64,000 nucleotides of DNA from the NCBI GenBank assembly GCA_036250225.1, contig JAPZLL010000004.1, positions 1,668,123 to 1,732,122 on the forward strand. Reading direction: 5' to 3'. Of the stretch, positions 34,632 to 46,003 are shown in pieces (position 1 is the stretch's first letter; each line of letters starts with the position of its first letter). The position numbers were made by a program, and so were the translations under genes. This stretch comes from Cercophora sp. LCS_1 (lineage: Eukaryota; Ascomycota; Sordariomycetes; Sordariales; Lasiosphaeriaceae). The notes below the pieces were generated by a model, which had not been told where the DNA came from, searched no databases, and saw only the letters and a program-made list of their open reading frames with translations.

Positions 34632-35949
34632 CTTGACGGGAAGCACAGTCGATGCCAGCAACCCTCTGATCATTCAAAGGCAATCTCGGATTATTGGGAC
34701 CAGCTACCTTCCAGCTAAAATGGTTGGATTTTTTCCACGCCAGAACTTGATGGGGGAGATCGCGACATAAATGCCAACGGGGCTGACTTGCTGTGACACG
34801 ATGGGAAGACTCAACAGGTTGTCACCTTCGCATGTGCCTGTACTGTGGGACGCAAACTTGACCATATTGACGAATGTGACAACGCATTACAGCCCAATCT
34901 TGAGAGTGAACAACGGTGATTATTATCTTTTGTCATGGGGTAGCCTTGGGATGATGATTTGGGATGGATTTGACTCTGCTTCTCCTGGAAAACCACTGGC
35001 AAGCTACCACAGGAAGCTAAGTGTCTATCATGCCAACAAAATGATAGTCGTCGGGTCACAGTATGAATCAAGACTGTTTCTTCGTCATAGACTTTCCTCC
35101 ACCTTGCTGGCAACCCCTTGATGCGTATCGTTGGTGGCCTAGCAACTCTCCGAGAATATGAATGGTACACTTTGAAAAGGCCAAGGGGGTGTTCATCTGT
35201 TGAAAAGGAGCATATCCAAGGACCCAATGCAAAAAAAAAAAAAAAAACTTTTAAAAAGGCATTTGTCTTTTCGCTTCATGCTCATTTGCGGGCTACTCGA
35301 ACTGGCATCAGCTGGATTCAATGTGCTTGATCTTTTTGCCACCAGCTTGCCCCGGTCCAGCCCGGAGTTAGGTGGGGCGCCCGCCGGGCTGCTCCGTCTT
35401 GGCATTTCATCGGCGTCGGTCCGGGCGGTTCACGAGCCGATGCTGCCGCCGCCCAAAAGTCGCTCAATATGCAGCATCCATCTAAAGCTTCACCGCTGCG
35501 AGGTAGTGGCGCGAAATGACTGCCTCTCCGGTCACGATGCAACCCCGCAAAAGGGAACCTGTCAATGTTGGTACATTGTGAAGATGGAAGTGAACAGCCG
35601 GGTTGTGCATGCATCATGAAAACACACTGCCGTGATGATCAACGCGTCTGCCAGATCCAATCCCATCGGCTTGCATCAGCGCGGGAATCGGATCCCCGTT
35701 CCGACAGGAATGGGCGCGGCGCTGTTAGCGAGGCGCTATGGATTTACAGGGCCGCAAAATAGTCTAGACCACACCCACCGGGCTGAACCGAGCGGGTTGA
35801 ATGTCAGACCCTCACTCAGCTTGGCCCCCGGCCAGGTCCGGAAAGGGGCGCACATTTTTTGCGACCGTTTTTCTCTTCAACTCGCGTTTTCTCTTCCAGT
35901 CATTCTTTTGGACACTCATTGTGCCAAACCCACGGTGGGCTTTTCCGTC
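34632..35949. other. Intergenic, no gene seen
   Basis: 1.3 kb with a poly-A run of about 17 near 35231. Open frames are short and lack domains. Confidence 0.45.
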
Positions 35950-37249
35950 ATGATGTCAACAAGAGCGCTCAGCTTAGCACTGCTCCAAATCGCGGCGGTT
36001 GCTGCCAAGAGGGTATGCCCTATCAGGTTGCAGCACTGAGAATGACGCGCTGTTGGAGCTCATGAGCGCCGAACCCGAGGCCGTTTTCTTTTGCAGCAAT
36101 TTCCTCGGTGTTGCTACGTCCACTGTCGAGTTCACGTTCACCCCCGCCTTGTGAGTTCCATCCGTTGCGGCCCATGCGAATTCCAGCACAGCCTGATACC
36201 ATCAATTCCCACTCACAGCGTCGTCTCCGAGACCGTGACCACAACCGAGACGACGGTGACCACCGAGATCGAATCCACAACCACCACCGTTTCGGCACTT
36301 CAATCGACCGTTACCGTCTATGAACGGGCCGACAAGAGGCAGGTGGTGTATCCTGACTGGCCGCCCGAAACCTACAAAGAGGGACGCGTGTCGCATGCCT
36401 GCAAGTGCCTCCGCCGGTTGATCTCGACGCCGGTCGTGACCAGCACCGAAACAGCCGACCGTGCTACCATTACCGACGCGACCACGACAACCGACACGGT
36501 TACCAGCACGTACCGGTCGACAGCGATTGTCACCTCGACCGTCGTCCCGAGGCGTTTCGGAAGTGAGCCATGATCCAGTTGTTCCGAAAATCAAACGGAG
36601 CTGCCTTGGGCTGGGTTTATATGAACAATGGACCTTCCATAACCTCCAACTCCGCGCTTGCATTGGTTTTCCAATTCGATATGCCGGAGGGAGCAGCGTC
36701 GGCTTCCCAAGTCCGCTTTGAGGCCGAGGGCCTCGCTGCTGATAATAGTCTTGGGTTCAACGTAGCTTCGAGCCAGCCCCTCCGGGATTACTAGTACGTT
36801 GCATTTGGCTTTGGTATTCCTCTTAATTGCTGACACGAGGGTACAGTGGTGACGTGGTTTTCAACGCTCCTAGTACGCGATTCTAGTGCACACCTCACTT
36901 GACCGATACCTCCGTCTAGGTCTGACACGATGATTCTAGCGCCTCCCGGATCACTTCCTGTGGTCGTGGGCAGTTACAAGCATGCGACCGATATCTGGAC
37001 TGTCGACACAACGACAAAGATCATCGGGTGCCAGTGGATCGAGTTAGACGGATCCCGTGAGTCATTGCCCTCGTCAAGTTTTGGGATGGCGCGTATAAGC
37101 TGACTCTTGATCAAAAAGTCTCGCCAAACGTTGTGATTTACGGTACCACAAATCGCATGTACAGTGTCGGGGATTCCACACTGTTCGGCGTCTTGATGTC
37201 CTTCATTCCAATAAAGTATGAGGTAGTCCTCAAATATGTGGAGATTTAA
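35950..37249 (+). pseudogene. Degraded gene for a secreted Thr/Ser-rich adhesin-like protein
   Basis: A signal peptide (STRALSLALLQIAAVAAKR) starts at 35950, but the frame breaks within 30 bases. Shifting one frame gives GCSTENDALLELM and a cysteine/threonine-rich region (TVTTTETTVTTEIESTTTT, KRQVVYPDWPPETY, VSHACKCL). Another frame supplies a lectin-like segment (GWVYMNNGPSITSNSALAL, PEGAASASQVRFEAEG), and scattered frames carry the C-terminal IWTVDTTTK and APNVVIYGTTNRMYSVGD-like piece to 37249. The block order matches cell-wall proteins common in Pezizomycotina. The first break cannot be an intron (about 20 nt), so a frameshift is likely. Some later gaps could be introns. Confidence 0.45.
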
Positions 37250-37708
37250 ATAGTTGAGTGTTTACCCGTGTGGATGAAACTGTCAATGACTATCTCTTCC
37301 GTGGATTCGTTCCTCGAGCCTCAAATCTAGTGGCTCTACGTCTCGCGTCGTTGAGATGCCACTTTGTCTGACTCATCAACCACCATCAGCTGGGTCCGAC
37401 GTTGGGTTACAAGGCTTCAGGAGGTTTCACGGCGTTCTCTGCAATTTATTTTCCGGCGACGCATCGATGGTGTGTAGACTCAGGGGGTATTGGGTGTGTT
37501 TTTCTTCCGCGTTTGATAGGAATCAACGTTGTTGCTCGTCTCCTGCACATCCTTCCACCAGAGCTTTCATGGTGAACAGGGAGTGGACCTGTGAAATACA
37601 ACCATGCGGCGGAGCCCCTTCCTAATCTCACATTGGATCTTTGTAACTCATACTCAGATGATAGACACGTGAAACGTTCTTTCTCGACGCAGATCGAAAC
37701 CCATCTCC
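37250..37708. other. Intergenic, no gene seen
   Basis: 459 bp with no supported feature. Confidence 0.4.
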
Positions 37709-37936
37709 TCACCACATCCTACGCCGCGGTCTCCTTGCCATTGGCGGTCCCGCAAATGTCATTTGAGGTCCTCCACCGCAATGCACTCCTGTCCTTCCTC
37801 CGCCAAACATGCCTCCACCACCGAAGCGAGGACCGTATCCGTGGTGACCATGGCTCTGCACAACGACTGGTCGAGGGCCGCAACCCATGCCGCCGGGGCC
37901 ATAGGCTCGTGACCTACTTCCGAATCCAAAACACAT
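37709..37936 (-). CDS. Small Gly/His/Arg-rich hypothetical protein
   Basis: 75 residues from an ATG, beginning MCFGFGSRSRAYGPGGMG, rich in Gly, His and Pro with an Arg-rich end (RRPRRRMW). There is no signal peptide. Short Gly-rich proteins beginning MCFG are seen in other fungi in my recollection, but no function is known. The short length makes chance possible. Confidence 0.35.
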   Translation of the reverse strand: MCFGFGSRSRAYGPGGMGCGPRPVVVQSHGHHGYGPRFGGGGMFGGGRTGVHCGGGPQMTFAGPPMARRPRRRMW

Positions 37937-38846
37937 GTTGGTGATCTCTTAAAATGCGTTGGCGAAACTGTCTTGGCGTCGCTTAGTGAGCTAAGCTAAG
38001 CGTAAAGGTTGGTTTCCACTGCCAGAAGAGGGGTGTGATTGTGTCAAGAAGGGCTGTTGAGGAATGGTATAAGTGAAGCCTCAATTGATGTTATTGATGT
38101 TGTCGCACAAGATAAAATGTGAGGATGAATAAATGATGGCGATTGATGGCTCCAAATGTCCAGTTTCGAATGGGGACCAGGCATCTATATACCCGGCCTC
38201 CCTGCCTCGTCACCGTCCATCGACATCAGGGGCGTCGTTGCCATTGCCGCGTGTTCTTGTCGCGCTGCGGGTACACGACGTCACAGATAGATCATAGTGC
38301 TCAGCCCCCGGATTTAGAGTTCTTGGGGGCGGAACGCCTTCATCAGCCAAGCGGCGCGGCGTCGCGGCGAGGATGACGTCGGTCGCCACTCGTGCCGACA
38401 TCCGATGTCCACGGCGCGACAATCAAGGTTTGCGCCAAAGTTGCGTCAGGTGGTTCACTCGAGCAAATCTAGAATTCCCGATCCCGATTGTCCGTCGTCG
38501 GGCCAATGGACGGGGGCCTCAGGGGCACAAACATGTTCTTGGCTGGTGACACCAACAAAGGACTTGAGGAGGTGATACAAAGGTCCAATCAATTTGATTT
38601 ATCCGTTCAAGGGTGCATGCATCTCGTTGCAAATACTCAACGCGCTTTCAATTTGTTTCGTGGCCACACAAAGCCTGTGTATTGTACAAGCGGCGTAGAA
38701 ATAAACAGTCTCATCCAGACTTCATCTTTCCATCTGTCATCGACGGGCGCAACGTGAAACCCCCCATTAATCCATGCATTGCTCAACTCTCTAAATCGTA
38801 TGCCCTCAGCCAAGCAAATTGCCTCATCCCGCCCCGCCAAATGCTC
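37937..38846. other. Intergenic, no gene seen
   Basis: 910 bp with no supported feature. Confidence 0.4.
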
Positions 38847-39542
38847 CTAATAAGGCTTCGCAACCAAGTACCCCTCCACCTCCCCCTCCCTCAACGCCCC
38901 CTGCCCCGGCCTATCGTCCGGACTGACCAACAACCTCGGCTTCCAGTACAACAGCCCATTGTTCGTGACCTGCGACCACGCCCACCGCGTCACGCCCGCC
39001 GCACCAAGATACACCCCCGGCTGCCTCTGCCCGTCCACATACAACGCATACGGCTCGGGAATCAACCCGTAGCTATCAAACACCAAGGTGCCCTGGTGGA
39101 ACGTGTTCACCCGCAGCGGACGGGACGGGTTACCGGGGATGGCGAGCCCTCCCCTGTCGGAGCATTGGATGCGGTAGCGGGCTACGTCCGTTGCGTTGTG
39201 GAGGGCGAGCTGTAGAGAGTCAGGTAATGAGTTTTGATATACAGCGAGAGGGGGGAATTAAGAGATAGAGGGACGTACAGAATACCAAGGCAGACTGAAC
39301 CGTGCCGACTCGGGAATGCCGCCGAAGCCGTTGCCCGTTAGGTCGTCGATGAAGAGACCGGTGCCGGCGGGGCGGAGGTTCACGTCGCCGACAAAGGCCT
39401 CGTTGTTGTTATCCGGGAACGAGCCGGGGAGGTGCTGGCAGACGCCGCTGAGGAGGCGGAACTCGGACGCCGCCGCGGCGAGGTGGGAGAGGGAGAGGCA
39501 GGCGAGGCTTGTCGCTATTATAGTAGAGCCGATAGAGGGCAT
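38847..39542 (-). CDS. Small secreted protein, unknown family
   Basis: Two exons (39542-39279 and 39209-38847) encode 208 residues. The ATG at 39542 gives a clear signal peptide (IIATSLACLSLSHLAAAAS). The mature part has several aromatic and Gly residues (PWYS joined to LALHNATDVARYRIQCSDR), then YGLIPEPYALYVDGQRQPGVYLGAAG and NNGLLYWKPRLLVS. Four cysteines or fewer. The frame is open upstream, but those codons lack signal features. It could be a cell-wall or effector-like secreted protein; no family recognised. Confidence 0.7.
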
Positions 39543-40528
39543 TTTTGGCTGGTGGAAATATATATCGTGATGAGGATTGATGAGAGGTGTGTCGAGAGCC
39601 GAGAAGCTGAGATTCGAGCGGGTGCGGCTCATTTTATAGGACTTCTTCTCCGTTCTCCTAGCGAAATACAGCATGACATCGTGATGGGTTCTCGTGAATT
39701 GCTGGCGGGCCGCTGCCTGTTCGGTTTCGGTGGTGGTTGACTGCGCCACCCGGCTCGCTTGGCGCATCCCAGGGTAAATTGCAAGCGCATGGCGAGGCGG
39801 ATTGTTAGAGTGGTGATTTGTGCCTGTTAGTGATTTCCGGTCCATCGCTCATCGGTAGGGCTGGGGGAAAATGCAACCCTTGAGTGGCTCGTTCTGGAAG
39901 GATGAGAACCCTGCAGTGAGCAACCCGGGGAACGGCCTCTCACATGCTGCAATCGTCATCTGAACTTGCCTGATGGGTTGGTGCTTGGAAAATGAAGCTG
40001 CTGTGCTGACACGCGTATAATCTGTTTGTTTCAGCTCCGTGAGGTGTGTCGCCTGCTGATCCTGTGTTTACCGTGTTCAACTGACAGCTCTGCCTGTGCC
40101 GTTGATGTGTTCGCTTATATCGCCAAGCTTAACTGTTTCTCAGAGCCCCACCAAGATGGCGGAGGATTGCTCGTATATATGGCAACTTGTGGGGAATGAG
40201 GGCGGAGTGCATTCCCACCTACCGGTTTTCATTTAGCAGCGTGGTATTTAGGTACCCAGGCTTTTGCTTTCCCAACGTCGCCTGTCATGCGGATCACGGC
40301 GCGACCCTACACAGGCCGTCAAACTCTGCACGAGCACAACAACGGCTAAGATCTGCAGCAATTTTCACGTTTGGCATGACTGGCCTGATGATCAGTTTCG
40401 CTGCAGGTCGAAGTTGAGAATGTTCATGTCCGGGTCGATAACGTATCCAGCTTCCTGTTGACATGACGGTAACACTGAAAACGCTCTTGGTATCATAAAT
40501 GCACAGGCCAATCCTACAAATCCATCTC
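39543..40528. other. Intergenic, no gene seen
   Basis: About 1 kb between two genes on the same strand, including the promoter of the secreted-protein gene. No other feature. Confidence 0.4.
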
Positions 40529-42701
40529 TCACCCACCGAGGAGCCTCACTCCCTCCGGCCCCCTGACCAGCGTAACATTAACCTTCTTCGCAGCCTCGCT
40601 CATCTGATCCAGATTTCTCGGCTCCTGGGCCCTCAAACACTCCCTAACCCTATCATCCCCGGGGTACACCATGTACGCAATGACTGACTCCTTGACCAGC
40701 TCCTCTCCCCTCGTCACAATGATAACCGCCACGAGGATCGCCACTGCCAGGAAAATCTCCACCATGGGCAACACCAACCACGCCCAACGTACCTCAATGA
40801 AGGCCTCCTTGAACGTGGCCGTCCCATTGACCGTCAATACCTCTGCATTGTCCCCTGCACCAATATTCCGCATGAGATTTGTCATTGCCATGGCGAGCCT
40901 CCCAAACATCCTTTCTAGATCATCCAGGTACAAAAAAATGCCTAGATCCAACTCTTCAGTTGTCTGCGTAGGCCTCAAACTAAATACGTACTCCCTCGTC
41001 AAATACTTTGCCAAGGAAAACCACATTTGTTCGTCGAGCGATATCGACATGTTGTACGAAGTGCCTGTCGAGTTCTGGCGGTACATGGAGTAGAACGTTC
41101 CGTTCAGGATATCTTCTCGGGGGTCCTCAGCGCTAAAGTTTCTGATAAACTTGTCGACAAATGAAAGCTCCTCAACCGTCCCCGGATCGTCTGGATCTGT
41201 CAAGCCATCAAGCGTCGCCGTGATGTTTGTAAATGTGCGCGTGCACCAGAATAGACGGCCCGCAAAGATGTCGGTGGCAGGAGGTATGCTCATGTTCCTC
41301 GGCAGCGTGGTGTTGGTCACCCTGACCGCGCCAAATGCTAAATAGCTCTCGGAGGTTACTTTGTTGATTGACAGTCCTGCCGCGGACCTGAAGAGGTCGG
41401 TGGGCGATTTAGTTCCGCCGGCATTCTGGGTAACGTGGAACATCTCGATGGGATCCGTTATTTCGCGACCCGGCCAGTCGTATTCGCATGTCATGCCTGT
41501 GGCCGTGTTGCCCGTGCAGTTTGTTGAGACTTGAGCAGTGACATTTTGCAACGAATGACACATGCCGAGAGTTGTCAATTCGGGCCATGAGCAAGAGACT
41601 GCGGGGGGCGGGCACGAAATATCGGGTTGGAGGATCGAGCCTGAGATCCCGTTGAGGAGGGCGGCTTGCCAGCGGAGGAGGCCAGAGGTTGGCTCCAGTG
41701 TATTGGCTAATTACGAGTGTGTAAGTGCATGGTAGTTATCAATAGCCTCTCTGCTGCGACTTACTCCGAGGGCCTTCTATGAAGGCTTTGGAAAGATAAT
41801 TCCCACTCTGTCCAAGAGCAACTGTCAGGTTGGTGAGTTCCGAGTCTCTGAGCGGAAAGTCGAGAATCTGCTGGGCGCTCGGGTCGATTCCGAGAGCTAC
41901 AATGGTGACAAATGCCAAGGACCAGGCAAGGATTGCTCGCTTCCGAAGACTCAGGATCATTATGAAGGAGCCCCAAGGGCCGCGACTTGCATCGTCAAAT
42001 ACTTGCAGCTGTTGCAGTTTGTCCGTGTATCGCGAATAATGTCTCCACTTGAGCTGGCTCAGACACGCAGCCACAGGGACCATCATGGTGGTCTTGGCGC
42101 CTGTAGTGAGGACGGCGATGAGGGAGTTGGGCTGTATCGGAAGCGGCCATTTTTCGAGTGGTGTGTCGTTTGTGAGCAGAAGCAAGATCAGCAGCAACAC
42201 CATGCAAACGGTGCTGAGGGATGCCGCTGCGACTTCCCACCACCACCAGCCGTTGAGTTTGTCTCCGAAACTCCTTTTCTTCCTTTGCGCGGGATTGGTG
42301 TTCTGTTTCGGCGGGGTAACTGGAATCGATCTCTCCGATGGATCCCTGGTCAGTCCGGGGTGAAACCGCGGGGTTGTGTGCATCGCAATTGCCTCGTCGT
42401 CGTCCAGAAGCGGCGAAACAGGTCGGGCCGGCCGGTCCTGGTTGAAGCCCACCGGCGACGATGGCTGCGATACTGGGGAATGAACATGTAAATACTGCTG
42501 CTCAGGACTGCTGCCTGAGCGAATGTTTCCATAGCCGCCGTTGTGGAGGTGGTCGTTGTTGTCGAAGCCAAGAGACAGTCGTGTCCAATCATCGCCCGAA
42601 GCGCTGCCGTTGAGCTGCGCCCCTTCTTGGGTCGCACTTTCTGGGCTGCCGACTGGCCGGCGGTGAGAAAGCCGCTTGGACCCCAGATCGGTCGCCTCCA
42701 T
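40529..42701 (-). CDS. DUF3176 membrane protein
   Basis: Two exons (42701-41765 and 41706-40529) encode 704 residues. A long polar N-terminus is followed by the family hallmark WWWWEVAAASLSTVCMVLLL, PNSLIAVLTTGAKTTMMVPV, CLSQLKWRHYSR and FDDASRGPWGS. A further span (AILAWSLAFVTIVALGID) leads into a large extracellular loop with many N-glycosylation sites and cysteines. The last span (WLVLPMVEIFLAVAILVAVI) is near the C-terminus. DUF3176 is a large family of fungal plasma-membrane proteins of unknown function. Confidence 0.85.
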
Positions 42702-43215
42702 GATGGAAAAGACGAGGTGCAAACGAAAGGAAAAAAGGACAAGGCAAACCTCACGGTTCCGCTTCACCCGGGGGCGCATTCGTTAAGTATTGGCCTTTTG
42801 TTGATTGCCATGGTGGCGAAGCAAAGACGATCGGTGCCTGGCTCGCACTCGTGTCGCCGGGAATGCAGTCGTGGGTCGCACCTGCGGTCGTGATTGGCAG
42901 ATTCGCATTATTCTTAGACTGGTGAAACCCGGGGAAGTGGTTCTGGCTTGACGTGCCTGCAAATTTGGGGGCTAGAGCGTGAGTTGAATCGAAGATGCTG
43001 TGGTTCAGCTTCCCGACCAACTAAAGTTGTGTTGTGGTGGAAAATTGGAAAATGAGGAGAACTTGTCGAAAACGGCTGCCAAGCCGAAGCCCCTGAAGAA
43101 ACCGAAGCCTTGCCCAAAAGGGGCAAATGATCATTGCAACATGGGACCCCACTTCAGACTTCGATCGGAGTTATAAACCTCATCTCGACAATCTTGAAGT
43201 GTTCACTCGATCGGA
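42702..43215. promoter_or_regulatory. Divergent intergenic region
   Basis: 514 bp between the divergent DUF3176 and HET genes; presumably contains both promoters. No specific site recognised. Confidence 0.4.
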
Positions 43216-45258
43216 ATGCATCCTTTGGAAGGAAACATCATGGCGTACCCTTATCAACCTCTAAACCTTCCGTTCGAGTCTCGAATCCTCACTATTCCCC
43301 CGCCTGATGATGTGGAGGGACCCCTCATCGGCAGTCTTACCACACTACCTCTCACACAGCCAGAACCCTATGATGCTCTCAGCTACTCGTGGAGCCGAAG
43401 TAAAAACATCACAAAGACGACACATCTGGACCAAGTCATGACAATTGGCGTCTCTGACCCGAACCCTGACTCACCCGGGGGCGCCATTCTGTCCGTAAGA
43501 GAGATACTCAATCATGAGTACTACGGCCAATTCTGGTTTGAGATGGGCGGCGTTCTCCCGCCTGGAACCATCGCGATCGATGGCGTCACCATCAACATTA
43601 ACGGCGAGCTCGTCCGAGCACTGATGATGCTACGAAGCCGGCTGTGTCAAGGGGAAGAACCGCTCCGACTTTGGGTTGACGCTCTCTGCATCAACCAGAG
43701 CGACATCGCCGAACGGAATGAACACGTCCGGATGATGGGTCAGATCTACCAGAAAGCCGCACACGTCCGAGTCTGGCTCGGCTTCAACGATAGATACCTC
43801 TCACCCTTTGTCCAAACCATGCACGACATTGTCGAGATTGCCAACGAAGGCATCCCCATCCCGGAGGATGGCCCTTACCCGTCGTCCTCCGAGATCGAGT
43901 CCCTATTTGAGAAGCACCCCAAGTCCAAAACGCTCGACTGGGACAGCGTGGCCGAGTTCTTCAACCGCGCATGGTTCCACCGCACCTGGGTCGTTCAAGA
44001 AGCCGCCTTTGCACGCGAACTGACGCTCTACGCCGACAGCTACTCCTTTACATGGAAGTGGTTTCTCGACGTCATCCTCTTCCTGCGCAGAAACCGGCTC
44101 GACACGCCGGTGGCAGACCACAAGGGCCTCAAAGCAACCTGCATCATCGATACGCTGCGCACCGTCATCGTCGCTCAGGGCAAACCATACAGCCACTGGG
44201 GCCTGCTCACCCTCCTCGAAGAACTCCGGGGGCTAGACAGCACCCTTGCCGCTGACAAGATCTACGGGGTCCTGTCACTAACCGACCCACGCGACAACAT
44301 CAACCTCGTAGTCGACTACTCCAAGTCCCCCGAGAAAATCTTCACCGACTACGCAGCCTCCCTCCTCAACACAAACTCCCTCGACATCCTATCGCACTGC
44401 GTCCTCCCTTCCAAGTCCTCGTCTCTTAGTCTCCCCTCCTGGGTCCCAGACTGGACCCGTCCCGGCTTCACCGAGCCCTTTCGCGTGCGGGACCTGCTCT
44501 CCAAAGCCTCGGGTGGTTCTAAACCCTCCTTCCACATCACCAACAATGTTCTCCGCATCAAAGGCCGTCTCCTCGACCGAATCACCGAAATCGACACGGT
44601 CAAAATCATCCCTTCGCCCGCCGCAACCTACGACAAAGGCTATGGCTCTTCGAACGACCCCAAAACAACAACCCTCCAAGAACGCAACGAAGCCCGAGAA
44701 ACGGTCTACTGGGACAACATCAAATCCCACGTCCTCAACATGGAGAAAATCGCCCTCTCCGACGGCGGATGCATCCACGCGCTAGCAAGGGCGACGATGT
44801 GTAACAGAACGCGAACAAACGAGAAACCGCACTGGACTTGCGTCGATGGGTTGGGCGTGCTGTTATCAGTGTGGAAGGGCGAGATGAGCAGCAGCCAGGC
44901 GGTCGCGGGGAAGGCGAGGTACATGATCCAGGTTATGGGTGAGCCGGAGGAGAGGTACAAGGAGTTCTGTGATGAGGTCGAGGTGGGACTGGATCAGCTG
45001 TCGGGATCGTTCTCAAAGTGGACGCATAATCGGAGGTTTTTCAAGGCGGAAAGTGGGAGGTTGGGATGGGGTGTTGATGGGATCCTCGAGGGGGACGTGG
45101 TTGTGGTGTTGTATGGTGGGGATTATTTGTTCGTGTTAAGGGAGGTGGAGGCGGGTAGGCATGTGATTGTTGGGGATGCATGGTTGGATGGGTTTGGGGA
45201 TGGAGAGGGTATGGAGGAGAGGTTTGAGGGGTGTGAGAAAGAGTTCGTTATTGTTTGA
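43216..45258 (+). CDS. HET-domain (heterokaryon incompatibility) protein
   Basis: An intact 680-residue ORF; an in-frame ATG at 43240 is a possible alternative start. The HET domain runs from about 50 to 260: PYDALSYSWS, a long insertion, LRLWVDALCINQSDIAERN, VRMMGQIYQKAAHVRVWLG, and FFNRAWFHRTWVVQEAAFA. LRGLDSTLAADKIYGVLSL and LPSWVPDW follow, the standard C-terminal region. HET proteins carry a TIR-like fold and drive cell death during vegetative incompatibility. The last 100 residues include GDVVVVLYGGDYLFVLRE, typical of the family. There is no NACHT or other fused domain. Unlike the copy at 17.6-19.0 kb, this one appears functional. Confidence 0.88.
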   Translation: MHPLEGNIMAYPYQPLNLPFESRILTIPPPDDVEGPLIGSLTTLPLTQPEPYDALSYSWSRSKNITKTTHLDQVMTIGVSDPNPDSPGGAILSVREILNHEYYGQFWFEMGGVLPPGTIAIDGVTININGELVRALMMLRSRLCQGEEPLRLWVDALCINQSDIAERNEHVRMMGQIYQKAAHVRVWLGFNDRYLSPFVQTMHDIVEIANEGIPIPEDGPYPSSSEIESLFEKHPKSKTLDWDSVAEFFNRAWFHRTWVVQEAAFARELTLYADSYSFTWKWFLDVILFLRRNRLDTPVADHKGLKATCIIDTLRTVIVAQGKPYSHWGLLTLLEELRGLDSTLAADKIYGVLSLTDPRDNINLVVDYSKSPEKIFTDYAASLLNTNSLDILSHCVLPSKSSSLSLPSWVPDWTRPGFTEPFRVRDLLSKASGGSKPSFHITNNVLRIKGRLLDRITEIDTVKIIPSPAATYDKGYGSSNDPKTTTLQERNEARETVYWDNIKSHVLNMEKIALSDGGCIHALARATMCNRTRTNEKPHWTCVDGLGVLLSVWKGEMSSSQAVAGKARYMIQVMGEPEERYKEFCDEVEVGLDQLSGSFSKWTHNRRFFKAESGRLGWGVDGILEGDVVVVLYGGDYLFVLREVEAGRHVIVGDAWLDGFGDGEGMEERFEGCEKEFVIV

Positions 45259-45754
45259 CAACAATGAGTCTCATTTAATTAGTGCACAACTGACATCTTC
45301 CTAGAAGAACGTAAAAGTAAAGTTCTGCGTCGGGAAATTGAACACAAAAACATGGCAAGGGCTCGAAATACGGGTGTTGACGAATTTGAATGTTTGAATT
45401 AGCAGATCGGTCGCGGCAGTTATGGGGTAAGCAGCAGCGGCCAGCATAGTCCTGCTCATTATTCAAAAGTCGGTTTTTCCTCACACCATCTCATTCCCCG
45501 AACGTGGACTTCCCTGCTGTTCAACCGACGAGGAAGGCGGAGGGGGAACAACATTGCCGTGAGGGGATGTGGTATCAGTCAGAGCTGAAACGACGACAGT
45601 GTCTTGTGCCTGCAACTCTGCAGTCTTGGAGACTCCATCCATTAGTGAGTTCTCCACCAACCAGCTCAGCGGGTAGCACTGGCAACTCATTGAGCGAAAC
45701 AAATTCCTTCTAATTCCCGCCTGGTTCGTTGGCGCTCTGTCTCTTGACCCTTGA

Positions 45755-46003
45755 TTACTTCCGCCAGAGTAATATAGCAAGACCGACGGCGATCAAGAAA
45801 GCCATGGCGCCAATGGTGACTCCGGCAACGATGCCAGTGTTGCTCAGAGTCCTTTCGCTTACGGCGTCTAACGACAAGTCGGCTGCCTGGTCTTTGGAAA
45901 TATTCATGGAGGTCGAAGAGGCGATGGCGGGCCGGAGAAGCCGTTGGTAGTGATTTTGATGTACATTGTAAACTGACGAATGATGAGCATAAACACTAGA
46001 CAT
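45755..46003 (-). CDS. Possible single-span membrane protein fragment
   Basis: 82 residues ending in a strong membrane helix (GIVAGVTIGAMAFLIAVGLA) and ILLWRK. A polar frame downstream (NVVPPPPSSSVEQQGSPRSG) resembles the cytoplasmic tail of fungal one-span sensors, but no splice fits both phases. It may be a decayed gene. Confidence 0.25.
   Translation of the reverse strand: MSSVYAHHSSVYNVHQNHYQRLLRPAIASSTSMNISKDQAADLSLDAVSERTLSNTGIVAGVTIGAMAFLIAVGLAILLWRK

Noticed and set aside
36013..36033. A 21-nt GT-AG 'intron' after the adhesin-like signal peptide
   Set aside because: Far too short for a spliceosomal intron; a frameshift explains the break better.
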